A stretch of 8,216 bases of DNA from Paracoccaceae bacterium (GCA_018222665.1 JAAEZW010000065.1:1-8216), one strand, 5' to 3'; positions 1 to 7,040 are shown, counted from the stretch's first letter. Notes: a model not told the origin generated them from the sequence alone. Made by a program: numbers and translations.

Positions 1-2
1 CT

Positions 3-611
3 TGGGAACACCTGACCATCAGAGAAAAGCCAGAGGTCTCCCCTCACAAGGTCCTCACGGATGAACAGGTGGTAACACTGCTGCAAGCCAAGGACAGGGT
101 GCTTTCGAGCGCCCTTCTTTTTGGCCTGCTGACAGGGATGCGCTCAGGAGAAATCTGTGGGCTGCTTGCATCTGATGTCATCAGCAAAGAGAACCTTGGA
201 CGTTTCATCAGGATCCAGCCCAATGAGCTCAGACAGCTGAAGTCGAAGGCGGCGGAACGGGAAATACCACTGCATGCCAATCTGGAGCAGCTCCTGGATG
301 TATCCCTTCCAAAGCAAGGCAGGTTGTTTCCAACACTAACCGTGGACAAGGTGGTGAAGACCTATGCCAAGCTACGGCAAACCTATCCCACTCTAACTGG
401 TACAGTGTTCCACTCCACACGGAAGTGGTTCATCACCCAGTGTGAACGGACAGGGGTCCCAGAGCACTACACAGCAACCCTGGTTGGTCATCACTCTGCA
501 CGCTCCATAAACAAGCTGACCTATGCCCTCTACTCAGGGGGCATCAGTGATGCTCAGAAGCGAGAGATTGTGGATGGTATCCGTTTGCCAGACTGGGAGG
601 GTTTGTCATGA
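3..611 (+). CDS. Tyrosine recombinase/integrase, C-terminal catalytic part (5' end outside window)
   Basis: The reading frame is open from the first complete codon at position 3, so the gene starts upstream and only about 202 C-terminal residues are visible. They form the catalytic domain of a tyrosine recombinase, which cuts and rejoins DNA through a phosphotyrosine. The active-site set is readable: Arg in TGMRSGE (codon 141-143), a probable Lys in LKSKAAERE before a beta strand, His-x-x-Arg in HSTR (411-413 and 420-422), His in LVGHH (489-491), and the nucleophile Tyr in YALYSGG, most likely the second Tyr at 531-533. No catalytic position is missing, so this part looks intact. An internal GTG at 69 is not a convincing start because coding similarity continues before it. 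The stop overlaps the start of the next gene. The N-terminal arm- and core-binding domains cannot be judged. A phage, ICE or genomic-island integrase is likely; the exact family is unknown. Confidence 0.88.
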   Translation, partial: WEHLTIREKPEVSPHKVLTDEQVVTLLQAKDRVLSSALLFGLLTGMRSGEICGLLASDVISKENLGRFIRIQPNELRQLKSKAAEREIPLHANLEQLLDVSLPKQGRLFPTLTVDKVVKTYAKLRQTYPTLTGTVFHSTRKWFITQCERTGVPEHYTATLVGHHSARSINKLTYALYSGGISDAQKREIVDGIRLPDWEGLS

Positions 612-808
612 GCCCAACCACGATAGCAGACCCAGCCCTTATCCCTGACATCGAAGCGTTCGAAGAAAGGGTGGCCATCCATATCCATGAGGGTGGTATT
701 CCAACCGACCAAGCCAAGGACCTCGCAGCACAGGCCCAAGGCTTCCGCAATCAGGCGCACTACTGGGCTTGGTTGAGGGTTTATGTGGAAAGGAAACGGT
801 TAGGGTAG
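608..808 (+). CDS. Small hypothetical protein, translationally coupled to the integrase
   Basis: This 66-residue protein begins at an ATG that shares ATGA with the integrase stop, a coupling that supports it being a real gene despite its size. It has no signal peptide or membrane segment. The central part, about residues 16-45, contains EAFEERVAIHIHEGG followed by a helix rich in Ala and Gln (DQAKDLAAQAQGF). From memory, an F/Y-E-E-R-A-A-I ... GG ... A-x-x-x-A pattern recurs in small proteins and protein tails of proteobacterial mobile elements. I could not search for it, so the link is tentative. The C-terminus is aromatic and basic (HYWAWLRVYVERKRLG). A small accessory protein of the element, perhaps an integrase partner or DNA-associated protein, is plausible. 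No function is assigned. Confidence 0.6.
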   Translation: MSPTTIADPALIPDIEAFEERVAIHIHEGGIPTDQAKDLAAQAQGFRNQAHYWAWLRVYVERKRLG

Positions 809-849
809 GGTAGCCCTAGAAAGAAATGGCTCAGCGTCTCAGGAGGCTG
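806..849. terminator. Weak hairpins in the convergent gap, possible bidirectional terminator
   Basis: Transcription from the integrase side and from the operon converges here. Two short stems are visible: TAGGG-tag-CCCTA (806-818), which includes the stop codon of the small gene, and CAGC...GCTG (832-849) with an inner CTC/GAG pairing. On the minus strand the second stem is followed after a few bases by ATTTCTTTCT, a loose U-rich tract that would fit an end for the operon mRNA. Neither stem is strong and there is no clean poly-U run, so this is only a candidate. Confidence 0.25.
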
Positions 850-880
850 GGCAAACCGCAAGCTTTCTACTCATCCAGTT

Positions 881-1663
881 TCATAAAAAGAACCGCTCTG
901 ACGGGTCCATAAAATCATGTAAGTGGACCGTGATCTGATCGTCACTCAGCAGTACAACGCCATAGGCAGGGGACTCAAATTGCCCCGAAATTCGAGACTC
1001 TTCACCACTTAAATCTAATGCTACTTGGTGATTGAGCCCGCGCATGCAGGAGTAACTGATCCCACGCCAATTTCCAAAGATGGCGCGATGTACATGGCCA
1101 AAGAATAGATGCCGAATGCGTGACTTGTAGGGAGCGATTACATCGTAGAAACCTTCTGCATTCTGCAGCATAATCTTGTCCATTGATGCAATTCCTGTTT
1201 TGAAAGGTGGGTGGTGCATGAACAGTATTATTGGTCCATTAGAATACGCCAATTCGTGCCGCAACCATGCAGACCGTGCATCGCAATATGCGCCTGCATG
1301 TGTCCCTGGTTCCTTTGTATCTAGCAACAACAGCCGACCATAAAGTGTGTCAAAGCCTGTTTGCACAAAATTGCTTGTATCGCGGGGGGTATCTGGAAAC
1401 GCCTCGGAAAATGCATTCGTGTCATCGTGGTTTCCAACCATCAAATGAAACGGCATAGTCAGTTTCTTGATTTCCGCTGAAAACCGAGCGTAGGCAGCAG
1501 TATCACCCCAATGCGTCATATCACCTGTCAACACAACAAACGCTGCGTCGCTATGTTCTGTGTTGATTGAGGTGACAGCCGCCCGAAGTCTTGCAGCTGG
1601 GTCCTGCCCATACAGTAAGCCTTTGCCGATAACATGTGTGTCCGTAAGATGTATGAATTTCAT
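881..1663 (-). CDS. GpdQ/CpdA-like metallophosphoesterase (phosphodiesterase), downstream paralogue
   Basis: This 260-residue protein is a calcineurin-like dinuclear-metal phosphoesterase of the class III phosphodiesterase group (GpdQ, CpdA/Icc, Rv0805). All metal-ligand motifs are visible: D8-x-H10 in LTDTH, D48 in LTGD, N78/H79 in GNHDD, the MHH pair at 150-151, and GHVH at 189-192. It has no signal peptide, so it should act in the cytoplasm. Known family substrates are glycerophosphodiesters and cyclic nucleotides; the one used here is not readable from sequence. The start is the ATG at 1663, which overlaps the stop of the upstream paralogue as ATGA. An in-frame ATG at 1696 would add an 11-residue leader not seen in the paralogue, and neither has a clear ribosome site, so coupling decides it. 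It shares with its neighbour THAG-x2-C-x-AR-x2-WL after the GNHD block. It is the last gene of the operon. Confidence 0.88.
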   Translation of the reverse strand: MKFIHLTDTHVIGKGLLYGQDPAARLRAAVTSINTEHSDAAFVVLTGDMTHWGDTAAYARFSAEIKKLTMPFHLMVGNHDDTNAFSEAFPDTPRDTSNFVQTGFDTLYGRLLLLDTKEPGTHAGAYCDARSAWLRHELAYSNGPIILFMHHPPFKTGIASMDKIMLQNAEGFYDVIAPYKSRIRHLFFGHVHRAIFGNWRGISYSCMRGLNHQVALDLSGEESRISGQFESPAYGVVLLSDDQITVHLHDFMDPSERFFL

Positions 1664-2487
1664 TCTGCAGCTGTCGGTTTGGCCCAGTCTTCCCATGCTG
1701 TGCCCGTGCTAAAAACTGGGCCTTCCCAAGTGAAGGGGATTTCATGAATGGTGGTTCCCTCCTCGGTAACTAGGATTACACTAAATGAGGGTGCCATCGG
1801 AGCCCCCTGTAACGATTCTTGCTCGATCAAGTCAGGTATAGATTGGTTCCCGGTTGAGCGGACAGAAGCAAACTGAATACCGCACCATGTGCCATGTATC
1901 GGAGCATGCACGTGTCCAAAATGGATGTAATCTATACGTTCACGAAAAGTATTCAAAAGCTCTGCGAGCGGTATACGATCCTCAGGCACTAACGCGATTT
2001 TATCTTCAGCTGGCAACCCTAGAGGCATAGGATTGTGATGCATAAACAGACGGGCACGAGTGCATTTGTTTAACTCCTCCCTTAGCCAGTCGCGCCGCGC
2101 AGCACAGAAATGGCCTGCGTGGGTCCGCGGTTGCGTTGTATCAAGGTAAATTAGGCGCGTATCCTCGATAGTTTCGGCATAGTTGATAAAGCCTGCGGGA
2201 TTTCCTGAGTAATCGGGGAATGCCGCTAGGAAGGCTGCACGATCATCATGGTTTCCAACCAACAAGCGCACAGGGCATGGTAAATTCTTCAAGTTATCAA
2301 CAAGCGATAAATACGCTTTTGGTTCTCCCCAATGGGTGAGGTCGCCGGTAATAATGATCCGAGAAGCATCGCTGTGCTGGGTACGTACTTCATCTAGCGC
2401 CTTAGCTAATCGAAGGTGAGGATTCAACCCGCCCATACGTTCGCCAGGAACTGTTAGGTGTGTGTCAGAAATATGTACAAGTTTCAT
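1660..2487 (-). CDS. GpdQ-like metallophosphoesterase (phosphodiesterase), upstream paralogue
   Basis: This 275-residue cytoplasmic metallophosphoesterase has the full class III phosphodiesterase signature: D8-x-H10 in ISDTH, D49 in ITGD, N79/H80 in GNHDD, MHH at 149-151 followed by NPMPLG, and GHVH at 191-194. The N-terminus and the MHHxPxPLG stretch resemble, from memory, Enterobacter GpdQ, a glycerophosphodiesterase with D8, H10 and D50 as metal ligands. Hydrolysis of a glycerophosphodiester or similar phosphodiester is therefore the favoured role; cyclic AMP phosphodiesterase activity is an alternative. It follows the binding-protein gene after a 63-bp spacer with a 9-bp hairpin. A weak ribosome site (GAAAG, nine bases before the ATG) is present. 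Its stop overlaps the next gene's start. The C-terminal tail of about 40 residues after the metal site differs from the paralogue and may help set specificity or oligomer state. Confidence 0.9.
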   Translation of the reverse strand: MKLVHISDTHLTVPGERMGGLNPHLRLAKALDEVRTQHSDASRIIITGDLTHWGEPKAYLSLVDNLKNLPCPVRLLVGNHDDRAAFLAAFPDYSGNPAGFINYAETIEDTRLIYLDTTQPRTHAGHFCAARRDWLREELNKCTRARLFMHHNPMPLGLPAEDKIALVPEDRIPLAELLNTFRERIDYIHFGHVHAPIHGTWCGIQFASVRSTGNQSIPDLIEQESLQGAPMAPSFSVILVTEEGTTIHEIPFTWEGPVFSTGTAWEDWAKPTAAE

Positions 2488-2514
2488 TACTGGTATCTTT
2501 CAAATAGAGGATCA

Positions 2515-2539
2515 CCCGCCCAATTTGAACTTGGGCGGG
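2515..2539 (-). repeat. Intercistronic hairpin after the binding-protein gene
   Basis: A perfect 9-bp inverted repeat, CCCGCCCAA / TTGGGCGGG, encloses a 7-base loop in the spacer between the binding-protein stop and the phosphoesterase start. On the coding (minus) strand the stem is followed by TGATCCTCTATTTG, not a U run. It therefore looks more like an mRNA-stabilising or partial-attenuation structure than a full intrinsic terminator. Such a structure can keep binding-protein mRNA more abundant than the downstream enzyme mRNA. Confidence 0.7.
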
Positions 2540-2550
2540 CAACTGCATAG

Positions 2551-3798
2551 TTAGCCATTTGGTAGAAGGTCTGCGATTTCTTCGACTAATTCTTCTTGGA
2601 GCTCTTTCATGTCTGTTGCCTCGCCGGTAACAATGCGCTCGATCCCGTCGTAGATCACTTGAGTGATAGCAAGACCATTGTCGCCGGGATAGGCCAGCCA
2701 ATCACGCAACAAAGGCAACTGGTCCACGGCAGTCTGTTTGTTGGGGTTTTGCTCATAAAAATCAGCTAGAATAATCTCATTTGCTGCTTTGTTAGGAGGC
2801 ATGTAGCCTGTAGTCTTTGCAACCTCTGCGGCACCTTCCCCTGATGTGATATACTTCAACCATGTCCAAGCTGCTTCACGGACTGCAGGGTCTTCGGAGG
2901 TCGATGTTAGCATTGCGGCGTTACCACCAGCGGGTAGACCCAAAGGTGCATTGTCGAGACCTGGGAACGGACCAGTTACCAATTCAAAATCACCCTGGCT
3001 TCGCTCAACCGCGCCCAAAGCAGATGTAGACCAAAACATCATCCCGATATCACCAGCAGAAAAGGAAGACAGCGCAGCCTTCCACTCGAGGTTCTGCATC
3101 TCGCATTCGGTGAAGATTTCCTGCATCTGCTCGAGAGCCACCAAAGCTTCAGGGCTGTCCATTGTCACGCGTCCATCTTCAACGATCGCTTTGTCTTGGC
3201 TCCATAGTAGAGCCTGCATGAACCAATTACCTGTGATGTTCCAGCCCCAGAAGATCGGGTTGTCGATCCCATTGGATTTCATTGTTTTACAAGCTGCTAT
3301 TACCTCATCCCAATTTGTTGGCAGCGCGGTGATGCCGCCTTCACGCAGTAGGTCCATGTTATAGTAACCAACTGGCAGCGAAATTGAGAATGGTAGGCCG
3401 TACACGTCTTCATCAAAGGTTGAAAGTGATAACATCGCTTGATGATATCCCTCTTTCTCAAAATCAGCTTCGGCTGCGATGAACGGTTCCAATGATTGTG
3501 CGATTCCTTTTTCCACCAAGGTTTGTTGACGGTTTAGGCCTTGCATTGTGACGTCGGGCAAGTTGTTAGCAACTGCTTCACGCAGAACGGTGTTAGTTGC
3601 GTCTTCATAGGATTCGTATGTTGCGCGGAATTTTACTTCAATATTGGGATGTGCTGCTCTAAACGCAGGCATCATAGCTTCGTAGGTCACGTCGAAAAGG
3701 TGGCTGTATGGATAAGCAAACTCGATTGTCACTTTGTCGTCGGCAAATACCGAGGTGGCAGCGAGGGCCAAAGCCATTGCAGTTACTGTATTTTTCAT
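2551..3798 (-). CDS. Periplasmic solute-binding protein of a CUT1/UgpB-like ABC importer
   Basis: This 415-residue extracellular solute-binding protein (family 1, type D fold) captures the substrate in the periplasm and delivers it to the two permeases. Residues 1-19 are a classic Sec signal peptide ending VFA|DD. There is no lipobox Cys, so it should be a soluble Gram-negative periplasmic protein. By eye it follows E. coli UgpB in several blocks: PFSISLPVGYYNMD (136-149), GLPAGGNAAML (287-297), TTGYMPP (329-335) and FYEQNP (347-352), plus a similar C-terminal helix. At the position where UgpB has Arg in its PQIR segment, this protein has Thr379/Gln380, so the ligand may not be glycerol-3-phosphate itself. 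A good ribosome site (AGGAGT) lies six bases before the ATG. It sits after the ATPase and permease genes, not first, and hairpin spacers flank it on both sides. Confidence 0.92.
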   Translation of the reverse strand: MKNTVTAMALALAATSVFADDKVTIEFAYPYSHLFDVTYEAMMPAFRAAHPNIEVKFRATYESYEDATNTVLREAVANNLPDVTMQGLNRQQTLVEKGIAQSLEPFIAAEADFEKEGYHQAMLSLSTFDEDVYGLPFSISLPVGYYNMDLLREGGITALPTNWDEVIAACKTMKSNGIDNPIFWGWNITGNWFMQALLWSQDKAIVEDGRVTMDSPEALVALEQMQEIFTECEMQNLEWKAALSSFSAGDIGMMFWSTSALGAVERSQGDFELVTGPFPGLDNAPLGLPAGGNAAMLTSTSEDPAVREAAWTWLKYITSGEGAAEVAKTTGYMPPNKAANEIILADFYEQNPNKQTAVDQLPLLRDWLAYPGDNGLAITQVIYDGIERIVTGEATDMKELQEELVEEIADLLPNG

Positions 3799-3877
3799 TA
3801 CATTACTCCTAGTGTTGGGGCTGATGGTTTGACGATTAACAGACCCCGATGATGTTCCCCGTGCAGGGAGTGAAAGT

Positions 3878-3922
3878 CCCCCTTTTGGGGGTATGGGTAG
3901 GACGAGTTAAATCTCGTCCTAC
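3878..3922 (-). repeat. Double hairpin between permease and binding-protein genes
   Basis: Two perfect inverted repeats lie in the 120-bp spacer. The first, GTAGGACGAG / CTCGTCCTAC (3897-3906 with 3913-3922), is a 10-bp stem with a 6-base loop, and it contains the stop codon of the upstream permease gene. The second, CCCCC-tttt-GGGGG (3878-3891), is a 5-bp G/C stem with a tetraloop. Neither is followed by a U tract on the minus strand. They are best read as mRNA-processing or 5'-stabilising structures for the binding-protein message, or as partial terminators. Confidence 0.65.
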
Positions 3923-4881
3923 TTCATTCCAGATAGTGTGATTCCCTCGATGAAGCGGCGCTGTGCCAGTAAAAATGCTACGATCAAAGGTGTGACGATT
4001 ATGGTGGCGGTGGCCATCATAGGACCGAAGAATGATCCATCACCGTCGCCTTTAAATTCGCGTAGGCCCAAAGGCGGTGTAAAGAGCTCTCTATTTCCGG
4101 TAACGACTATGCGTGGCCAGAAGTAGTCGTTCCAATGCGCTACAATGGAAAAAATAGCAAATGCTAGCAGTGCAGGGACCGCGGTGGGTAGCATGACGCG
4201 CCACACGATTGCGAACTCTGTCATCCCGTCCATACGCGCAGCATCGATTAAATCGTCCGGCACAGTCATAAAAAACTGACGCATTAAAAAAATTCCGAAA
4301 ACTGATATCGTCCATGGCACAATGAGTGCTGCGTAGGTGTTTGTGAGGCCGAACTTCGCAAGTACGATGTAAAGCGGAAGTGCGATTGCATGTACGGGAA
4401 TTAATAAGCAAAACAGCACCAATCCAAAGACTGCCTCACGGCCCCAGAACTTTAGCTTGGCCAATGCATAGGCAGCAGGAAGCGCTACTAGCGTCTGAAT
4501 TAGAAAGATTGATACCGTTACGATTACTCCGTTCAGCAGATACAGAATCAAAGGCGCTTCAGTGAAGGCTTTCGAGTAGTTGAATACAACTGGACGCATG
4601 CTGCAGTCGGCTTCCGCCTCTGCCAGAAGCGCAGCCTGTATCTCCGTGTCAGCCTGCCCGGTAAACCGTGTACGTGCAGCTTCAATATCAGCGCGGTTAG
4701 GTTGTCGCAGGGCTACACAGCGCGGATCTACCATCATCTCTTGACGCCCAAAAAAGCCGCCCTCACCACGATCGATCTCACCTGGACTTTTGAATGAGTA
4801 GCTGACCATCATATAGAAAGGTGCCAGCACAACTATTGTACCAACGATTAGGATTAAGTGTTTCCACCAATTCTTAGTCAT
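3919..4881 (-). CDS. CUT1 ABC transporter permease, MalG/UgpE type
   Basis: This 320-residue inner-membrane protein is the second half of the transport channel. Membrane segments are at about residues 9-30, 112-140, 150-172, 186-206, 233-255 and 286-306. The cytoplasmic EAA loop, DAARMDG...LP (213-232), is the docking site for the ATPase and marks the binding-protein-dependent permease family. The C-terminus GITLSGMK is typical of MalG-like subunits. The first periplasmic loop (about 31-108) is unusually long, roughly 40 residues more than usual for such proteins. It is hydrophilic and contains Cys55 and Cys93, which could form a disulphide. The start overlaps the preceding permease stop as ATGA, with AAGG eleven bases upstream. 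The stop lies inside a 10-bp hairpin. Confidence 0.92.
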   Translation of the reverse strand: MTKNWWKHLILIVGTIVVLAPFYMMVSYSFKSPGEIDRGEGGFFGRQEMMVDPRCVALRQPNRADIEAARTRFTGQADTEIQAALLAEAEADCSMRPVVFNYSKAFTEAPLILYLLNGVIVTVSIFLIQTLVALPAAYALAKLKFWGREAVFGLVLFCLLIPVHAIALPLYIVLAKFGLTNTYAALIVPWTISVFGIFLMRQFFMTVPDDLIDAARMDGMTEFAIVWRVMLPTAVPALLAFAIFSIVAHWNDYFWPRIVVTGNRELFTPPLGLREFKGDGDGSFFGPMMATATIIVTPLIVAFLLAQRRFIEGITLSGMK

Positions 4882-5843
4882 CCGTAGTGTACCTTGCGTT
4901 CAATCAGCCACCGCTGAATTAGAGTCAGAAACATCACGAACAAGAGGAACAGCATTGTTATTGCAGAGCCGACCCCAATCAAGTTTTGCTGGATACCCTT
5001 TTCAAATATTGCGAACATCATTACATACGCAGATTTGCTTGGGCCACCACCTTGGGGCCAGAAGGCCTCAATTGTGTCAAAAACCTGGAATGCGCGAATA
5101 CAAGAAATCGTGACTACAAATACGGTTGTTGGCCCCAGTGCAGGCCAGGTTACTAGCCGAAATTGCTCCCATCCTGATCTTGCTCCATCCATTTCCGCAG
5201 CGTTGTAAAGCTCGCGATGCACTGAGGTAAGGCCTGCGAGGAAGAGAACCATATTGAACCCAAACCCCTGCCAAATGCCAATAAAGCACACTACCCAAAT
5301 AGCGTAGTCCCGATCTCCAAGCCACAGAGGGAAGCTTCCCTCGCAACCCTGCAAAAAGAAGGGGATGGTCTCTAACCACGTACCACATGCAATCTCAAGT
5401 GTGCGGTTTACCATACCAATTGTTGGGTGGAGCATGAATTCCCACGCAATCGCCATCGCTAAAAGGGTTGCCATGACGGGGAGAAAGTAGATTGTTTTAT
5501 AAATATCGCCGACGCGACCCAAAGAATGTACTAACAGAGCTGCCCCAAGGCCCAGGCCGACTGAAATGGGAACGACTGTCACAACATATGTGAATGTCGC
5601 AATGAACATTTTCTCATAGGTGGAGCGACTAAAGAGCCGCTCATAATTTTGCGACCCAACCCAGTCGAACCCGGTATTACCCAGCGAATAGTTGCTGAAC
5701 GATAAGACTCCCGCAACTACAATTGGCACTAGAAGAATAAGGAACATGAGTGCCAATGCCGGTGCCGTCATTGACCAGGCTGTGCGAACCTGGTGGTTAT
5801 CCTGCGATACCTTAGACCCGTGTGATGCCTCAATTAAAGCCAT
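4878..5843 (-). CDS. CUT1 ABC transporter permease, MalF/UgpA type
   Basis: This 321-residue inner-membrane protein pairs with the following permease. Hydrophobic segments lie at about 27-50, 84-108, 118-138, 182-206, 238-258 and 290-312, with a cytoplasmic N-terminus of about 25 residues. The EAA loop NAAEMDG...WPAL (214-236) is present between segments 4 and 5. The periplasmic loop between segments 3 and 4 (about 139-180) is extended relative to common UgpA-like proteins and carries Cys153 and Cys167, a possible disulphide pair. The ATG lies one base after the stop of the ATPase gene, and an AGAAG-like ribosome site sits inside that gene's end, so the two are translationally coupled. The stop overlaps the next start as ATGA. 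The substrate cannot be read from the permease sequence. Confidence 0.92.
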   Translation of the reverse strand: MALIEASHGSKVSQDNHQVRTAWSMTAPALALMFLILLVPIVVAGVLSFSNYSLGNTGFDWVGSQNYERLFSRSTYEKMFIATFTYVVTVVPISVGLGLGAALLVHSLGRVGDIYKTIYFLPVMATLLAMAIAWEFMLHPTIGMVNRTLEIACGTWLETIPFFLQGCEGSFPLWLGDRDYAIWVVCFIGIWQGFGFNMVLFLAGLTSVHRELYNAAEMDGARSGWEQFRLVTWPALGPTTVFVVTISCIRAFQVFDTIEAFWPQGGGPSKSAYVMMFAIFEKGIQQNLIGVGSAITMLFLLFVMFLTLIQRWLIERKVHYG

Positions 5844-5844
5844 A

Positions 5845-6999
5845 CTAAGCTACTTCTTTTGCAGCGCGGGTTTTCACTTCGGCCATGCGTAGCCGCTTAC
5901 CCGCAGTATCAAAAATCAACCCAGACCGTAATTCAAATTCAAGTGAGACTTCTTTCCCCAGCGATAAACGTTGCCTATCAGCGGGCGTGGCACGGAGAGT
6001 TAATCGAATGTCTCCATCATACAAGACAACCTGAGCAAAAATTTCAGACCCTAGATTTTCGAAGTGGACTACGCGACCCCGGAGTTTGCTCGGACCCTCC
6101 ACAAGGCGCAGCGCTTCAGGTCGCAAGCCTAGCTGCATCAAATGCGGCATACCAGCCGGCATCGGCCAATCCAGTACACGGCCTAGCAAAACCACGCCGT
6201 CATTCGTATGCTCCAATGGGAGAATATTAATTTTGGGAGAGCCGATAAATTCGGCCACTCTAATATCGTTTGGATCCTCGTATATTACTTCCGGCGCCGC
6301 GCACTGCAGAATTTCTCCACCCATCATGACTGCTATTCGGTCTGACATGGTCATGGCTTCCACTTGATCATGAGTGACATATATGAATGTTGCTTTCAAC
6401 TTGCGATGTAGTTGCGCAATCTCCGCGCGGGTCTGGACACGCAATTTTGCATCGAGGTTTGATAGCGGCTCATCCAATAGAAACGCTGCCGGATTGCGTA
6501 CTAATGCACGCCCCAAAGCGACACGTTGGCGCTGGCCACCGGACAGCTGTCCGGGCTTGCGATCCAGGAGTGCTCCAATTTCGAGCATTTCAGCGGCATG
6601 ACGCACGGCCTGCGAAATATCTCGCTTTAGCGGCCCAGTACCTGGAATTAACCCACCAACCACGGGCAGGCGTTGAGTTGTCGACATTTGGCGCATTCTT
6701 AACGGAACGGCGATGTTTTCAGCAACCGTCAAATGTGGATATAGAGCATATGATTGAAACACCATCGACAGGTTTCTGTCCGCAGCGCGTACATGCGTAA
6801 CATCTGTACCGTCAATTGAAACAGTGCCGCGTGTCGCCGTCTCTAGACCAGCGATTATCCTTAGGAGTGTCGATTTTCCACAACCAGATGGACCGACCAA
6901 CGAAACAAATTCGCCGTCGTTAATATTTAGGGTGACCCCTTTTAAAACGGATGTCTCGCCAAAATCTTTTTCTACAGCGTCAATTTGCAAGCCAGACAT
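5845..6999 (-). CDS. ABC transporter ATP-binding protein, MalK/UgpC-like, with TOBE domain
   Basis: This 384-residue cytoplasmic ATPase powers the importer. The nucleotide-binding domain has Walker A GPSGCGKST (36-44), Q-loop Gln82, signature LSGGQ (152-156), Walker B FLLDEP (173-178), D-loop SNLD (180-183) and switch His210. The C-terminal third (about 260-365) has the OB/TOBE fold sequence typical of CUT1 ATPases, including LGLRPEAL. About 20 extra residues, roughly 104-127 (QMSTTQRLPVVGG and following), are inserted in the helical subdomain compared with typical MalK/UgpC. All catalytic residues are intact. It is the first gene of the operon. A clear ribosome site, AGGAGA, lies five bases before the ATG, and a candidate promoter lies in the divergent region upstream. 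Confidence 0.94.
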   Translation of the reverse strand: MSGLQIDAVEKDFGETSVLKGVTLNINDGEFVSLVGPSGCGKSTLLRIIAGLETATRGTVSIDGTDVTHVRAADRNLSMVFQSYALYPHLTVAENIAVPLRMRQMSTTQRLPVVGGLIPGTGPLKRDISQAVRHAAEMLEIGALLDRKPGQLSGGQRQRVALGRALVRNPAAFLLDEPLSNLDAKLRVQTRAEIAQLHRKLKATFIYVTHDQVEAMTMSDRIAVMMGGEILQCAAPEVIYEDPNDIRVAEFIGSPKINILPLEHTNDGVVLLGRVLDWPMPAGMPHLMQLGLRPEALRLVEGPSKLRGRVVHFENLGSEIFAQVVLYDGDIRLTLRATPADRQRLSLGKEVSLEFELRSGLIFDTAGKRLRMAEVKTRAAKEVA

Positions 7000-7023
7000 G
7001 TGATTCTCCTCGGTATTGACGCA

Positions 7024-7040
7024 AGTGATAAATAATCGCT
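7024..7040. promoter_or_regulatory. Imperfect inverted repeat over the operon -10, candidate operator
   Basis: AGTGAT-N5-ATCGCT pairs at five of six positions and overlaps the candidate -10 of the operon promoter. It lies between a LysR-type gene and its divergent operon, where such regulators usually bind. The repeat does not give the classic T-N11-A spacing, so assignment to the LysR protein is uncertain. Confidence 0.35.

Noticed and set aside
1664..1696. Upstream ATG for the second phosphoesterase (11 extra residues)
   Set aside because: The family N-terminus begins at MKFIHLTDTH, the paralogue starts at the equivalent position, and the ATGA overlap at 1660-1663 gives natural coupling.
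2846..3364. Plus-strand frame of 172 codons antisense to the binding-protein gene
   Set aside because: It lies wholly inside a well-supported gene on the other strand, has low-complexity Ser/Ala/Pro-rich content and no recognisable domain.
6387..6800. Plus-strand frame of 137 codons antisense to the ATPase gene
   Set aside because: It is a shadow of the conserved ABC signature and Walker B region, with no domain or ribosome site of its own.
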